Part shown: in pieces, positions 1 to 13,007 of the stretch
How the letters are laid out: each line of letters begins with the position of its first letter
Position numbering within the stretch: the first letter of the stretch is position 1
Origin: Cepaea nemoralis
Lineage: Eukaryota > Mollusca > Gastropoda > Stylommatophora > Helicidae
DNA length: 64,000 nt
NCBI GenBank assembly: GCA_014155875.1
Contig: JACEFZ010017415.1
Span: forward strand, 291,001-355,000
Direction: 5' to 3'
Notes under the pieces: generated by a model
Database searches by the model: none
What the model was told of the DNA's origin: nothing
Seen by the model: only the letters and a program-made list of their open reading frames with translations
Made by a program: the position numbers and the translations under genes

Positions 1-3000
1 AGTCTGTTTGTATCTCACAGCCTACTGTATGAACTTAAACATGAGCACAGTCTGTTTGTATCTCACAGCCTACTGTATGAACTTAAACATGAGCACAGTC
101 TGTTGTATCTCACAGCCTACTGTATGAACTTAAACATGAGCACAGTCTGTTTGTATCTCACAGCCTACTGTATGAACTTAAACATGAGCACAGTCTGTTT
201 GTATCTCACAGCCTACTGTATGAACTTAAACATGAGCACAGTCTGTTTGTATCTCACAGCCTACTGTATGAACTTAAACATGAGCACAGTCTGTTTGTAT
301 CTCACAGCCTACTGTATGAACTTAAACATGAGCACAGTCTGTTTGTATCTCACAGCCTACTGTATGAACTTAAACATGAGCACAGTCTGTTTGTATCTCA
401 CAGCCTACTGTATGAACTTAAACATGAGCACAGTCTGTTTGTATCTCACAGCCTACTGTATGAACTTAAACATGAGCACAGTCTGTTTGTATCTCACAGC
501 CTACTGTATGAACTTAAACATGAGCACAGTCTGTTTGTATCTCACAGCCTACTGTATGAACTTAAACATGAGCACAGTCTGCTTGTATCTCACAGCCTAC
601 TGTATGAACTTAAACATGAGCACAGTCTGTTTGTATCTCACAGCCTACTGTATGAACTTAAACATGAGCACAGTCTGTTTGTATCTCACACCCTACTGTA
701 TGAACTTAAACATGAGCACAGTCTGTTTGTATCTAACACCCTACTGTATGAACTTAAACATGAGCACAGTCTGCTTGTATCTCACAGCCTACTGTATGAA
801 CTTAAACATGAGCACAGTCTGCTTGTATCTCACAGCCTACTGTATGAACTTAAACATGAGCACAGTCTGTTTGTATCTCACACCCTACTGTATGAACTTA
901 AACATGAGCACAGTCTGTTTGTATCTAACACCCTACTGTATGAACTTAAACATGAGCACAGTCTGTTTGTATCTCACAGCCTACTGTATGAACTTAAACA
1001 TGAGCACAGTCTGTTTGTATCTCACACCCTACTGTATGAACTTAAACATGAGCACAGTCTGTTTGTATCTCACAGCCTACTGTATGAACTTAAACATGAG
1101 CACAGTCTGTTTGTATCTCACACCCTACTGTATGAACTTAAACATGAGCACAGTCTGTTTGTATCTCACACCCTACTGTATGAACTTAAACATGAGCACA
1201 GTCTGTTTGTATCTCACAGCCTACTGTATGAACTTAAACATGAGCACAGTCTGTTTGTATCTCACACCCTACTGTATGAACTTAAACATGAGCACAGTCT
1301 GTTTGTATCTCACAGCCTACTGTATGAACTTAAACATGAGCACAGTCTGTTTGTATCTCACACCCTACTGTATGAACTTAAACATGAGCACAGTCTGTTT
1401 GTATCTCACAGCTACTGTATGAACTTAAACATGAGCACAGTCTGTTTGTATCTCACAGCTACTGTATGAACTTAAACATGAGCACAGTCTGTTTGTATCT
1501 CACAGCCTACTGTATGAACTTAAACATGAGCACAGTCTGTTTGTATCTCACAGCCTACTGTATGAACTTAAACATGAGCACAGTCTGTTTGTATCTCACA
1601 GCCTACTGTATGAACTTAAACATGAGCACAGTCTGTTTGTATCTCACAGCCTACTGTATGAACTTAAACATGAGCACAGTCTGTTTGTATCTCACAGCCT
1701 ACTGTATGAACTTAAACATGAGCACAGTCTGTTTGTATCTCACAGCCTACTGTATGAACTTAAACATGAGCACAGTCTGTTTGTATCTCACAGCCTACTG
1801 TATGAACTTAAACATGAGCACAGTCTTTTGTATCTCACAGCCTACTGTATGAACTTAAACATGAGCACAGTCTGTTTGTATCTCACAGCCTACTGTATGA
1901 ACTTAAACATGAGCACAGTCTGTTTGTATCTCACACCCTACTGTATGAACTTAAACATGAGCACAGTCTGTTTGTATCTCACAGCCTACTGTATGAACTT
2001 AAACATGAGCACAGTCTGTTTGTATCTCACACCCTACTGTATGAACTTAAACATGAGCACAGTCTGTTTGTATCTCACACCCTACTGTATGAACTAAACA
2101 TGAGCACAGTCTGTTTGTATCTCACAGCCTAACTGTATGAACTTAAACATGAGCACAGTCTGTTTGTATCTCACAGCCTACTGTATGAACTTAAAACATG
2201 AGCACAGTCTGCTTGTATCTCACAGCCTACTGTATGAACTAAACATGAGCACAGTCTGTTTGTATCTCACACCCTACTGTATGAACTTAAACATGAACAC
2301 AGTCTGTTTGTATCTCACAGCCTACTGTATGAACTTAAACATGAGCACAGTTGCTTGTATCTCACAGCCTACTGTATGAACTTAAACATGAGCACAGTCT
2401 GTTTGTATCTCACACCCTACTGTATGAACTTAAACATGAGCACAGTCTGTTTGTATCTCACAGCCTACTGTATGAACTTAAACATGAGCACAGTCTGTTT
2501 GTATCTCACACCTACTGTATGAACTTAAACATGAGCACAGTCTGTTTGTATCTCACACCCTACTGTATGAACTTAAACATGAGCACAGTCTGTTTGTATC
2601 TCACAGCCTACTGTATGAACTTAAACATGAGCACAGTCTGCTTGTATCTCACACCCTACTGTATGAACTTAAACATGAGCACAGTCTGTTTGTATCTCAC
2701 AGCCTACTGTATGAACTTAAACATGAGCACAGTCTGTTTGTATCTCACACCATACTGTATGAACTTAAAACATGAGCACAGTCTGTTTGTATCTCACAGC
2801 CTACTGTATGAACTTAAACATGAGCACAGTCTGTTTGTATCTCACACCCTACTGTATGAACTTAAACATGAGCACAGTCTGTTTGTATCTAACACCTACT
2901 GTATGAACTTAAACATGAGCACAGTCTGCTTGTATCTCACAGCCTACTGTATGAACTAAACACATGAGCACAGTCTGCTTGTATCTCACAGCCTACTGTA

Positions 3001-3437
3001 TGAACTTAAACATGAGCACAGTCTGTTTGTATCTCACAGCCTACTGTATGAACTTAAACATGAGCACAGTCTGTTTGTATCTCACAGCCTACTGTATGAA
3101 CTTAAACATGAGCACAGTCTGTTTGTATCTCACAGCCTACTGTATGAACTTAAACATGAGCACAGTCTGCTTGTATCTCACAGCCTACTGTATGAACTTA
3201 AACATGAACACAGTCTGTTTGTATCTCACAGCCTACTGTATGAACTTAAACATGAGCACAGTCTGTTTGTATCTCACAGCCTACTGTATGAACTTAAACA
3301 CGAGCACAGTCTGCTTGTATCTCACAGCCTACTGTATGAACTTAAACATGAGCACAGTCTGTTTGTATCTCACAGCCTACTGTATGAACTTAAACATGAG
3401 CACAGTCTGCTTGTATCTCACAGCCTACTGTATGAAC
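1..3437. repeat. 48-bp satellite array, about 71 copies
   Basis: A 48-bp unit (starts agtctgtttgtatctcacag, ends atgagcac) repeats head to tail from the window edge, so the array extends further left. Copies are nearly identical. Recurrent variants are cagcc/caccc, ctcaca/ctaaca and ctgttt/ctgctt, with scattered 1-bp indels, denser between 2.0 and 3.0 kb. Because 48 is divisible by 3, each frame encodes a monotonous 16-residue repeat; I treat this as an artefact because indels move the reading frame and no start, splice or codon signal is seen. Confidence 0.97.
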
Positions 3438-3689
3438 ACACTTATGACTCAGTTAGATTATATTATTACAGATCGTACCCCCGGGCTATATACATATTAC
3501 TACCACAGATTACATGACAGCAAGATGGCTGTTTGCAACATCCTGTATTGCCAGTGAAATCAGTAAAATAAAACAGAACCAACACAGGCATTTCCCAACA
3601 CATCTGGTTAATCCTGGTAGCCTGCTCGTCCAACCCAATTAGATGTGACATGTTAATGTTGTCTTGAAACACTAGATGTACAAACAAGT

Positions 3690-3912
3690 TACTTGCATAT
3701 CCTTTACTGGACGCTGCAGTCAACCCCAGCATTTTTGGCTGTTTGTGATTTCTTGACAAGTTTACGTTCAGTAGTTTGCCACTGCTTTCTGAAAGACCGG
3801 AACTCATATGAATATATGAAAGCCAGTGCAAGGCGGTCTATTTCCAAATTACCCGCATCTGTTTCGAAGGCGGTATGCGGGAATGCGAATTGCCTCCGTG
3901 ACCCCTTGGATA
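3690..3912 (-). mobile_element. SINE-A copy 1 (tRNA-derived, diverged)
   Basis: On the minus strand the order is tRNA-like head, body with the marker cagtggcaaactactgaacg, and 3' end ccagtaaaggatatgcaa. The same order occurs at 20802-21041, 28714-28958 and 60435-60686. The box-B-like motif here is weakened (ccttcgaaaca). No clear target duplication was found. The region 3438-3689 between the satellite and this SINE holds nothing I recognise. Confidence 0.7.
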
Positions 3913-4048
3913 TTCAAACGATGTGCGTACAATCATGTGATTACCACTCTATAATTTGCCCTGCATTTGTCTTCAATATCATAGCCAGGACAAAAGTGTA
4001 CATCTCACACTAAATGAGGCCCTAAATAACTGCAAGCATACGTGAATT

Positions 4049-4157
4049 AGAGAGCCGCGTAAGCGCAGTAGCTAGCAGGCTGGCCTTCCATCCCGGTGAT
4101 CATGTGTTCAAATCCTCAGCCAGGCGGGGATTTCTGTTTAAATTAACCTTGACGCCC
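4049..4157 (+). mobile_element. SINE-B 5' part with tRNA-like head
   Basis: A box-A-like motif (tagctagcagg, 4069-4079) and a box-B-like motif (tgttcaaatcc, 4105-4115) stand 36 bp apart, the spacing of a tRNA internal polymerase III promoter. The sequence continues through ggggatttctg straight into the 42-bp minisatellite, whose unit resembles the body of the SINE-B copies at 15.3 and 22.2 kb. I infer that this is the head of a SINE whose core expanded in place. Confidence 0.55.
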
Positions 4158-4699
4158 AAGTGACCTCAGCCTACCACGGGCAACAGGACATGTTCTAGGA
4201 AGTGACATCAGCCTATCACGGGTAGCAGGACATTTTCTAGGAAGTGTCTTCAGCCTACTACAGGTAGCAGGACATGTTCTAGGAAGTGACCTCAGCCTAC
4301 CACAGGTAGCAGGACATGTTCTAGGAAGTGACCTCAGCCTATCACGGGTAGCAGGACATGTTCTAGGAAGTGTCTTCAGCCTACTACAGGTAGCAGGACA
4401 TGTTCTAGGAAGTGACAGCCTATCACGGGTAGCAGGACATGTTCTAGGAAGTGTCTTCAGCCTACTACAGGTAGCAGGACATGTTCTAGGAAGTGACAGC
4501 CTACCACAGGTAGCAGGACATGTTCTAGGAAGTGACAGCCTATCACGGGTAGCAGGACATGTTCTAGGAAGTGTCTTCAGCCTACTACAGGTAGCAGGAC
4601 ATGTTCTAGGAAGTGACCTCAGCCTACCACGGGTAGCAGAAAATGTTCTAGGAAATGACCTCAGCCTACCACGGGTAGCAGGACATGTTCTAGGAAGTA
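4158..4699. repeat. 42-bp minisatellite, about 13 copies, SINE-B derived
   Basis: Unit begins gtgacctcagcctaccacgg and ends acatgttctaggaa. Several copies lack 'ctc' plus adjacent bases, giving shorter units. The unit aligns with the SINE-B core at 22.21-22.26 kb (acatgtcttgggaagg followed by cagccggcctaaccca). It is open on the minus strand because the length is a multiple of 3. Not coding. Confidence 0.93.
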
Positions 4700-4863
4700 C
4701 AGGCGACCCGCAGGGTACTGACACCTCACCAATCCACTGAACCTAACCCACCCAATGACACCTCACCCATCCACTGACACCCACTCCAGAGTTAAACACA
4801 GAGGTAGTCCCCCGGCAGACGTCGGGGTTTTGGTGTGGAGTATTAGGCCTTCATTGTCTAGGC

Positions 4864-5061
4864 CAGGGGTGGCCAACCTTTTTTAGCAGGCGGGCCAAAT
4901 TTCAGAAATAATATTTTCTGCCGGGCCACTTACCTAATTTTTTTTTGTTAATTAAATTAAGCAAGCAAGCACGCTACAGCCTCGACCACATTGTCGCTTC
5001 CCATTCCGCAGGCCGCAACATGACTCCCGGCGGGCCGCAGGCCTCGTGTTGGCCACCCCTG
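4864..5061. mobile_element. hAT-type MITE, 198 bp, with 8-bp target duplication
   Basis: The left end caggggtggccaac and right end gttggccacccctg are perfect inverted repeats starting with CAG, as in hAT elements. The 8 bp on each side, gtctaggc (4856-4863) and gtctagac (5062-5069), match at 7 of 8 positions, the target-duplication length of hAT transposases. The inside is non-coding with 'gcgggcc' motifs near both ends. It sits in the first copies of the 37-bp minisatellite, whose unit contains the gtctagac target. Confidence 0.88.
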
Positions 5062-6137
5062 GTCTAGACCAAGGCTACGGACGTTTTTGTTAGGCCTTCC
5101 AGTCTAGGCCACAGCTATTAAAGTGATAGGTCTTCATTGTCTAGGCCACGGCCAATGAAGTGATAGATCTTCACAGTCTAGGCCACTGCCAATGAAGTGA
5201 TAGATCTTCACAGTCTAGACCACGGCCAATGAAGTGATAGATCTTCAGTCTATACTACGGCCAATGAAGTGATATAATTCAGTCTAGACCACGGCTAATG
5301 AAGTGACAGATCTTCACAGTCTAGACCACGGCCAATGAAGTGAGAGATCTTCACAGTCTAGACCACGGCCAATGAAGTGATAGATCTTCACAGTCTAGAC
5401 CACGGCCAATGAAGTGATAGATCTTCACAGTCTAGACCACGGCCAATGAAGTGATAGATCTTCACAGTCTAGACCATGGCCAATGAAGTGATAGATCTTC
5501 ACAGTCTAGACCACGGCCAATGAAGTGATAGATCTTCAGTCTATACTACGGCCAATGAAGTGATATAATTCAGTCTAGACCACGGCTAATGAAGTGACAG
5601 ATCTTCACAGTCTAGACCACGGCCAATGAAGTGATAGATCTTCACAGTCTAGACCACGGCCAATGAAGTGATAGATCTTCACAGTCTAGACCATGGCCAA
5701 TGAAGTGATATAATTCACAGTCTAGACCATGGCCAATGAAGTGATAGATCTTCACAGTCTAGACCACGGCCAATGAAGTGATAGATCTTCAGTCTATACT
5801 ATGGCCAATGAAGTGATATAATTCAGTCTAGGCCACGGCCAATGAAGTGATAGATCTTCAGTCTATTCTATGGCGAATGAAGTGATATAATTCAGTCTAG
5901 ACCACGGCCAATGAAGTGATAGATCTTCAGTCTATACTATGGCCAATGAAGTGATATAATTCAGTCTAGGCCACGGCCAATGAAGTGATAGATCTTCAGT
6001 CTATACTATGGCCAATGAAGTGATATAATTCAGTCTAGGCCACGGCCAATGAAGTGATAGATCTTCAGTCTATACTATGGCGAATGAAGTGATATAATTC
6101 AGTCTAGGCCACGGCCAATGAAGTGAAAGATCTTCAC
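5062..6137. repeat. 37-bp minisatellite, about 28 copies
   Basis: Unit: cagtctagaccacggccaat then gaagtgatagatcttca. Two variants recur (with 'atagatcttcacag' or the shorter 'atataattcag') and tend to alternate from 5.77 to 6.12 kb, a two-unit higher-order pattern. Partial first units lie at 4845-4863, left of the MITE, so the MITE landed inside the array. Confidence 0.95.
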
Positions 6138-6940
6138 ATATTCTACGACATGGATGTGGGTTACACAATATCAAACATGAGAAAGTGACATCTGGACTCA
6201 TTCTAGGTCTATCAACGCAACATCTATGTACTCGGGATTGTATGAACTTCTGCCCCAGCCAGCTGTTACAACAACACACTCTTGCATGGTTATTACTGCA
6301 ACTTCTCTGCCCTATACCCATCACTTTAACGATCTCTAGAGAACCCAACAGGTTGGAATACCATCTGTTCATAAAATGACCACTAAACATTTCCTGCAAT
6401 ATCTAATTTATGAGAAACAGAAGATATGCTTGATCACATCAGCTGTATCTGAAGACAACACTATGCCCATGTCAACAACCCCAAGATACTTAGTGTTTAA
6501 ATGTATTTCTTCAGTTAACATCTGAAGTTGTGTGCACACACCCCCCCCCCCCCCTCCCCCACCACTTTCCCAAATTTGAGAGCAGGCAATTGATTATACC
6601 TACAGTTTCACTAAAATACAGCCAATACCACAAGACAGCTTAACGCCCCAGGGCAGAAGAAAGGCTGGGAAATTAAAAGCATGTAGACCTGACAAGACAA
6701 ATGTGTCACAACAAACAGCCAATACTTACCCTCCATTTGTATACACTGTCCTGGCAGGGGTAAAGATGAAGCGTAGGGTTGCTAAACATGGGAAACAAGG
6801 AAATACCATCAGACAGCGGTTACATGGATGTCTCTGACTGGTTTAAAATAACTGCCTACTAGTGTAATGTTACTGTTGTCTGTTGGCATTACGATTCAGT
6901 ACAAATGAAGACAGATACACACACATAACAAGTTGAAGAA
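6138..6940. other. Unassigned unique sequence
   Basis: No gene or element recognised. Contains a C-tract at about 6540-6560. Short ORFs here show no domain-like pattern. Confidence 0.5.
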
Positions 6941-7545
6941 ATGCCTGGGAGAATTATACACATTCTTAGATATGCTGATGTTACAATATTATTACTAGCA
7001 GAGAGCGAACAAGAGTTACAAAACCTAGTGGAACAAGTAAACAGGCATAGAGCAGAATATGGCTTAGATATTAAGAGCCAAAAAAAAAAAAAAAAACACC
7101 GGGAAACTATGATATTTAGTAGTGGAAAGGAGAAGCCATCAGTGAACATCACAGTAAACGGGGAGATATTAGAATAAGTAACAAGTTTCTTCTGTTGTGG
7201 ACATGTAGTAGCAGGTGATGGCAGAAGTGAAACATCAAAAAGAGAATAGGAATGGCCAAAAATATTTTCAAAAACATGAAATCAGTATTAACATATTAAC
7301 AAGGCATTAAAAATGAGAAGTGGAATATTTCGGCCAAGTTAAAAGACATAAGACTCTTATTAAAAACCATACTGGAGAGTAAGGTTGAAGGCAAGCGAGC
7401 AAGAGGCAGACAGCGATACAAGTGGAAAGATAACACCAAGAGATGGATGAACAGCAATCTGACTGAATGTACAATCATGGCGTGAGACAGTGTTGGAGAT
7501 TCTTTGCAGCCACCTTCATTGTGGAGACGGCACCCGATTGATTGA
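6941..7545 (+). pseudogene. RTE-like non-LTR reverse transcriptase, C-terminal fragment
   Basis: The first frame reads ILRYADVTILLLAESEQELQ, the palm-domain YADD motif with the second Asp replaced by Val, then EYGLDIK and VNITVNGEILE, typical of the thumb side of RTE/jockey-type reverse transcriptases. An A16 run at 7081-7096 has probably slipped. After several frameshifts and stops the homology resumes (SKVEGKRARGRQRYKWKD, then LQPPSLWRRHP), which is the usual C-terminal end of these proteins, so the fragment runs to the element's 3' coding end. The endonuclease and most of the RT are absent (5' truncation). It is dead: lost catalytic Asp, in-frame stops and frameshifts. Confidence 0.8.
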
Positions 7546-7941
7546 TACACATGCTTTACATCCGACTCTTGTCACGGTTACTGGTACAGTGTTGACAACA
7601 CGCAAGTATTGTATATGTGGCGGAGCTGCCCAGTAACCCTCATACAACTACCACAACTGCTGACCATTGCCCCTGAAACGGGGATTTCACCGATTTATTT
7701 AGTTCCCCACTTCCATACAATTTGCGTGGATAATATCTCAGCAAAACTGCATTATAGAAAACTATACATTCATGGCCGAACCCACGCTATAACCGTGAAC
7801 TGGTAAAAACTAGGAAACAAACCTAAGGTGGTATGGTATACAAGACAAGTTTACACTTGAGCTCGGAGCTTGACAACATACACATTTGTAGGCAGTAACT
7901 GCAGCCTTCATTTGAGGTGACATGGCATATATAATTCAGGG
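7546..7941. other. Unassigned unique sequence
   Basis: No recognisable gene. The short ORFs are not conserved-looking. Confidence 0.5.
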
Positions 7942-9255
7942 TTCTTGCAGTAGTTATTGTATATGTGGGGTTCTTGCAGTAGTTATTGTATATGTGGGGT
8001 TCTTGCAGTAGTTATTGTATATGTGGGGATCTTGCAGTAGTTATTGTATATGTGGGGTTCTTGCAGTAGTTATTGTATATGTGGGGTTCTTGCAGTAGTT
8101 ATTGTATATGTGGGTTCTTGCAGTAGTTATTGTATATTGGGGTTCTTGCAGTAGTTATTGTATATGTGGGGTTCTTGCAGTAGTTATTGTATATTGGGGT
8201 TCTTGCAGTAGTTATTGTATATGTGGGGTTTCTTGCAGTCGTTATTGTATATTCTATTGTACTGTGGGGATCTTGCAGTAGTTATTGTATATGTGGGGTT
8301 CTTGCAGTAGTTATTGTATATGTGGGGTTCTTGCAGTAGTTATTGTATATGTGGGGTTCTTGCAGTAGTTATTGTATATGTGGGGTTCTTGCAGTAGTTA
8401 TTGTATATGTGGGGTTCTTGCAGTAGTTATTGTATATGTGGGGTTCTTGCAGTAGTTATTGTATATGTGGGGTTCTTGCAGTAGTTATTGTATATGTGGG
8501 GTTCTTGCAGTAGTTTTGTATATGTGGGTTCTTGCAGTAGTTATTGTATATGTGGGGTTCTTGCAGTAGTTATTGTATATGTGGGGTTCTTGCAGTAGTT
8601 ATTGTATATGTGGGGTTCTTGCAGTAGTTATTGTATATGTGGGGTTCTTGCAGTCGTTATTGTATATTCTATTGTACATGTGGGATCTTGCAGTAGTTTG
8701 TATATGTGGGGTTCTTGCAGTAGTTATTGTATATGTGGGGTTCTTGCAGTAGTTATTGTATATGTGGGGTTCTTGCAGTAGTTATTGTATATGTGGGGTT
8801 CTTGCAGTAGTTATTGTATATGTGGGGTTCTTGCAGTAGTTATTGTATATGTGGGGTTCTTGCAGTAGTTATTGTATATGTGGGGTTCTTGCAGTAGTTA
8901 TTGTATATGTGGGGTTCTTGCAGTAGTTATTGTATATGTGGGGTTCTTGCAGTCGTTATTGTATATTCTATTGTACATGTGGGGATCTTGCAGTAGTTAT
9001 TGTATATGTGGGGTTCTTGCAGTAGTTATTGTATATGTGGGGTTCTTGCAGTAGTTATTGTATATGTGGGGTTCTTGCAGTCGTTATTGTATATTCTATT
9101 GTACATGTGGGGATCTTGCAGTAGTTATTGTATATGTGGGGTTCTTGCAGTAGTTATTGTATATGTGGGGTTCTTGCAGTAGTTATTGTATATGTGGGGT
9201 TCTTGCAGTAGTTATTGTATATGTGGGGTTCTTGCAGTAGTTATTGTATATTCTA
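7942..9255. repeat. 29-bp minisatellite, about 44 copies
   Basis: Unit gtggggttcttgcagtagtt plus attgtatat. A longer variant containing cagtcgttattgtatattct then attgtacatg recurs at about 8237, 8651, 8950 and 9078 and marks internal duplications of blocks of different length. Confidence 0.95.
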
Positions 9256-9589
9256 TTCTATTTGGATTCTAGTAAACGTTACATCAATTTACGGACATAG
9301 CGATAGATACATCTAGCTAGCGTTCAAGCAATAGTTGTAATCTGAATATTTGTGACTTAACGTCTGGCACGTGCTTGTTTCAAAATGTGCATCAAAACGC
9401 AGAGTGCACACGAAAAGTCAAACACAGTGTCAAGTGTTATGCTGACGACATATGACACTGGCCTATAAATAACTGACCAGCGCCGGCTGTTTTCATGGAA
9501 ACATGAGAGCCGCTGCACGAGAGGGGCTGTAAGTAGATGCCGAACAGAACACACTTCAAGCGGCTGAGGCCAGGTTGGTAGGCAGTCCG
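9256..9589. other. Unassigned spacer
   Basis: About 330 bp of unique DNA between two arrays. Nothing recognised. Confidence 0.5.
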
Positions 9590-12500
9590 CTCACTTTCTG
9601 CTAATTGTGCCGCACAAAAGAGCTGACACAGAAGCCAAGTCAAACAGCCGGTCCATCACTGCCGTGTATTGTTTGTTTATTCACTCACTGTGCTAATTGT
9701 GCCCCACACAAGAGCTGACACAGAAGCCAAGTCAAACAGCCGGTCCATCACTGCCGTGTATTGTTTGTTTATTCACTCACTGTGCTAATTGTGCCCCACA
9801 CAAGAGCTGACACAGAAGCCAAGTCAAACAGCCGGTCCATCACTGCCGTGTATTGTTTGTTTATTCACTCACTGTGCTAATTGTGCCCCACACAAGAGCT
9901 GACACAGAAGGCCAAGTCAAACAGCCGGCCCATGACTGCCGTGTATTGTTTGTTTATTCACTCACTGTGCTAATTGTGCCCACACAAGAGCTGACACAGA
10001 AGCCAAGTCAAACAGCCGGTCCATGACTGCCGTGTATTGTTTGTTTATTCACTCACTGTGCTAATTGTGCCCACACAAGAGCTGACACAGAAGCCAAGTC
10101 AAACAGCCGGTCCATCACTGCCGTGTATTGTTTCTTTATTCACTCACTGTGCTAATTGTGCCGCACACAAGAGCTGACACAGAAGCCAAGTCAAACAGCC
10201 GGTCCATGACTGCCGTGTATTGTTTGTTTATTCACTCACTGTGCTAATTGTGCCCCACACAAGAGCTGACACAGAAGCCAAGTCAAACAGCCGGTCCATC
10301 ACTGCCGTGTATTGTTTGTTTATTCATTCACTGTGCTAATTGTGCCCCACACAAGAGCTGACACAGAAGCCAAGTCAAACAGCCGGTCCATGACTGCCGT
10401 GTATGTTTGTTTATTCACTCACTGTGCTAATTGTGCCCCACACAAGAGCTGACACAGAAGCCAAGTCAAACAGCCGGTCCATGACTGCCGTGTATTGTTT
10501 GTTTATTCACTCACTGTGCTAATTGTGCCCCACACAAGAGCTGACCAGAAGCCAAGTCAAACAGCCGTCCATGACTGCCGTGTATTGTTTGTTTATTCAC
10601 TCACTGTGCTAATTGTGCCCACACAAGAGCTGACACAGAAGCCAAGTCAACAGCCGGTCCATGACTGCCGTGTATTGTTTGTTTATTCACTCACTGTGCT
10701 AATTGTGCCCCACACAAGAGCTGACACAGAAGCCAAGTCAAACAGCCGGTCCATCACTGCCGTGTATTGTTTGTTTATTCACACACTGTGCTAATTGTGC
10801 CCCACACAAGAGCTGACACAGAAGCCAAGTCAAACAGCCGGTCCATGACTGCCGTGTATTGTTTGTTTATTCACTCACTGTGCTAATTGTGCCCCACACA
10901 AGAGCTGACACAGAAGCCAAGAAACAGCCGGTCCATGACTGCCGTGTATTGTTTGTTTATTCACTCACTGTGCTAATTGTGCCCCACACAAGAGCTGACA
11001 CAGAAGCCAAGTCAAACAGCCGGTCCATCACTGCCGTGTATTGTTTGTTTATTCACTGACTGTGCTAATTGTGCCCCACACAAGAGCTGACACAGAAGCC
11101 AAGTCAAACAGCCGGTCCATGACTGCCGTGTATTGTTTGTTTATTCACTCACTGTGCTAATTGTGCCCCACACAAGAGCTGACACAGAAGCCAAGTCAAA
11201 CAGCCGGTCCATGCACTGCCGTGTATTGTTTGTTTATTCACTCACTGTGCTAATTGTGCCCCACACAAGAGCTGACACAGAAGCCAAGTCAAACAGCCGG
11301 TCCATCACTGCCGTGTATTGTTTGTTTATTCACTCACTGTGCTAATTGTGCCCCACACAAGAGCTGACACAGAAGCCAAGTCAAACAGCCGGCCCATGAC
11401 TGCCGTGTATTGTTTGTTTATTCACTCACTGTGCTAATTGTGCCCCACACAAGAGCTGACACAGAAGCCAAGTCAAACAGCCGGTCCATGACTGCCGTGT
11501 ATTGTTTGTTTATTCACTCACTGTGCTAATTGTGCCCCACACAAGAGCTGACACAGAAGCCAAGTCAAACAGCCGGTCCATCACTGCCGTGTATTGTTTC
11601 TTTATTCACTCACTGTGCTAATTGTGCCCCACACAAGAGCTGACACAGAAGCCAAGTCAAACAGCCGGTCCATGACTGCCGTGTATTGTTTGTTTATTCA
11701 CTCCTGTGCTAATTGTGCCCCACACAAGAGCTGACACAGAACCAAGTCAAACAGCCGGTCCATCACTGCCGTGTATTGTTTGTTTATTCATTCACTGTGC
11801 TAATTGTGCCCCACACAAGAGCTGACACAGAAGCCAAGTCAAACAGCCGGTCCATGACTGCCGTGTATTGTTTGTTTATTCACTCACTGTGCTAATTGTG
11901 CCCCACACAAGAGCTGACACAGAAGCCAAGTCAAACAGCCGGTCCATGACTGCCGTGTATTGTTTGTTTATTCACTCACTGTGCTAATTGTGCCCCACAC
12001 AAGAGCTGACACAGAAGCCAAGTCAAACAGCCGGTCCATGACTGCCGTGGTATTGTTTGTTTATTCACTCACTGTGCTAATTGTGCCCCACACAAGAGCT
12101 GACACAGAAGGCCAAGTCAATACAGCCGGTCCATGACTGCCGTGTATTGTTTGTTTATTCACTCACTGTGCTAATTGTGCCCACACAAGAGCTGACACAG
12201 AAGCCAAGTCAAACAGCCGGTCCATCACTGCCGTGTATTGTTTGTTTATTCACACACTGTGCTAATTGTGCCCCACACAAGAGCTGACACAGAAGCCAAG
12301 TCAAACAGCCGGTCCATGACTGCCGTGTATTGTTTGTTTATTCACTCACTGTGCTAATTGTGCCGCACACAAGAGCTGACACAGAAGCCAAGAAACAGCC
12401 GGTCCATGACTGCCGTGTATTGTTTGTTTATTCACTCACTGTGCTAATTGTGCCCCACACAAGAGCTGACACAGAAGCCAAGTCAAAACAGCCGGTCCAT

Positions 12501-13007
12501 CACTGCCGTGTATTGTTTTGTTTATTCACTGACTGTGCTAATTGTGCCCCACACAAGAGCTGACACAGAAGCCAAGTCAAACAGCCGGTCCATGACTGCC
12601 GTGTATTGTTTGTTTATTCACTCACTGTGCTAATTGTGCCCCACACAAGAGCTGACACAGAAGCCAAGTCAAACAGCCGGTCCATGACTGCCGTGTATTG
12701 TTTCTTTATTCACTCACTGTGCTAATTGTGCCCCACACAAGAGCTGACACAGAAGCCAAGTCAAACAGCCGGTCCATCACTGCCGTGTATTGTTTGTTTA
12801 TTCACTCACTGTGCTAATTGTGCCCCACACAAGAGCTGACACAGAAGCCAAGTCAAACAGCCGGTCCATCACTGCCGTGTTTTGTTTCTTTATTCACTCA
12901 CTGTGCTAATTGTGCCGCACACAAGAGCTGACACAGAAGCCAAGTCAAACAGCCGGTCCATCACTGCCGTGTATTGTATCTTTATTCACTCACTGTGCTA
13001 ATTGTGC
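9590..13007. repeat. 92-bp satellite array, about 37 copies
   Basis: Unit starts ctaattgtgccccacacaag and ends ttcactcactgtg; successive ctaattg starts are 92 bp apart (9601, 9693). Main variants are catgact/catcact, tgtttgttt/tgtttcttt and cccc/ccc. The unit is not a multiple of 3, and the short ORFs in it restart in each copy, so it is not coding. Confidence 0.97.

Noticed and set aside
103..1422. 439-residue ORF of a 16-residue repeat
   Set aside because: It is the translation of the 48-bp satellite; indels shift the frame later on, and no start or splice context is seen.
4049..4135. Functional tRNA gene (also heads at 25.4 and 45.9 kb)
   Set aside because: Internal promoter boxes are present but the cloverleaf pairing looks poor and SINE bodies follow directly.
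1..9255. CRISPR-like array
   Set aside because: Repeats are contiguous with no unique spacers, and the genome is eukaryotic.
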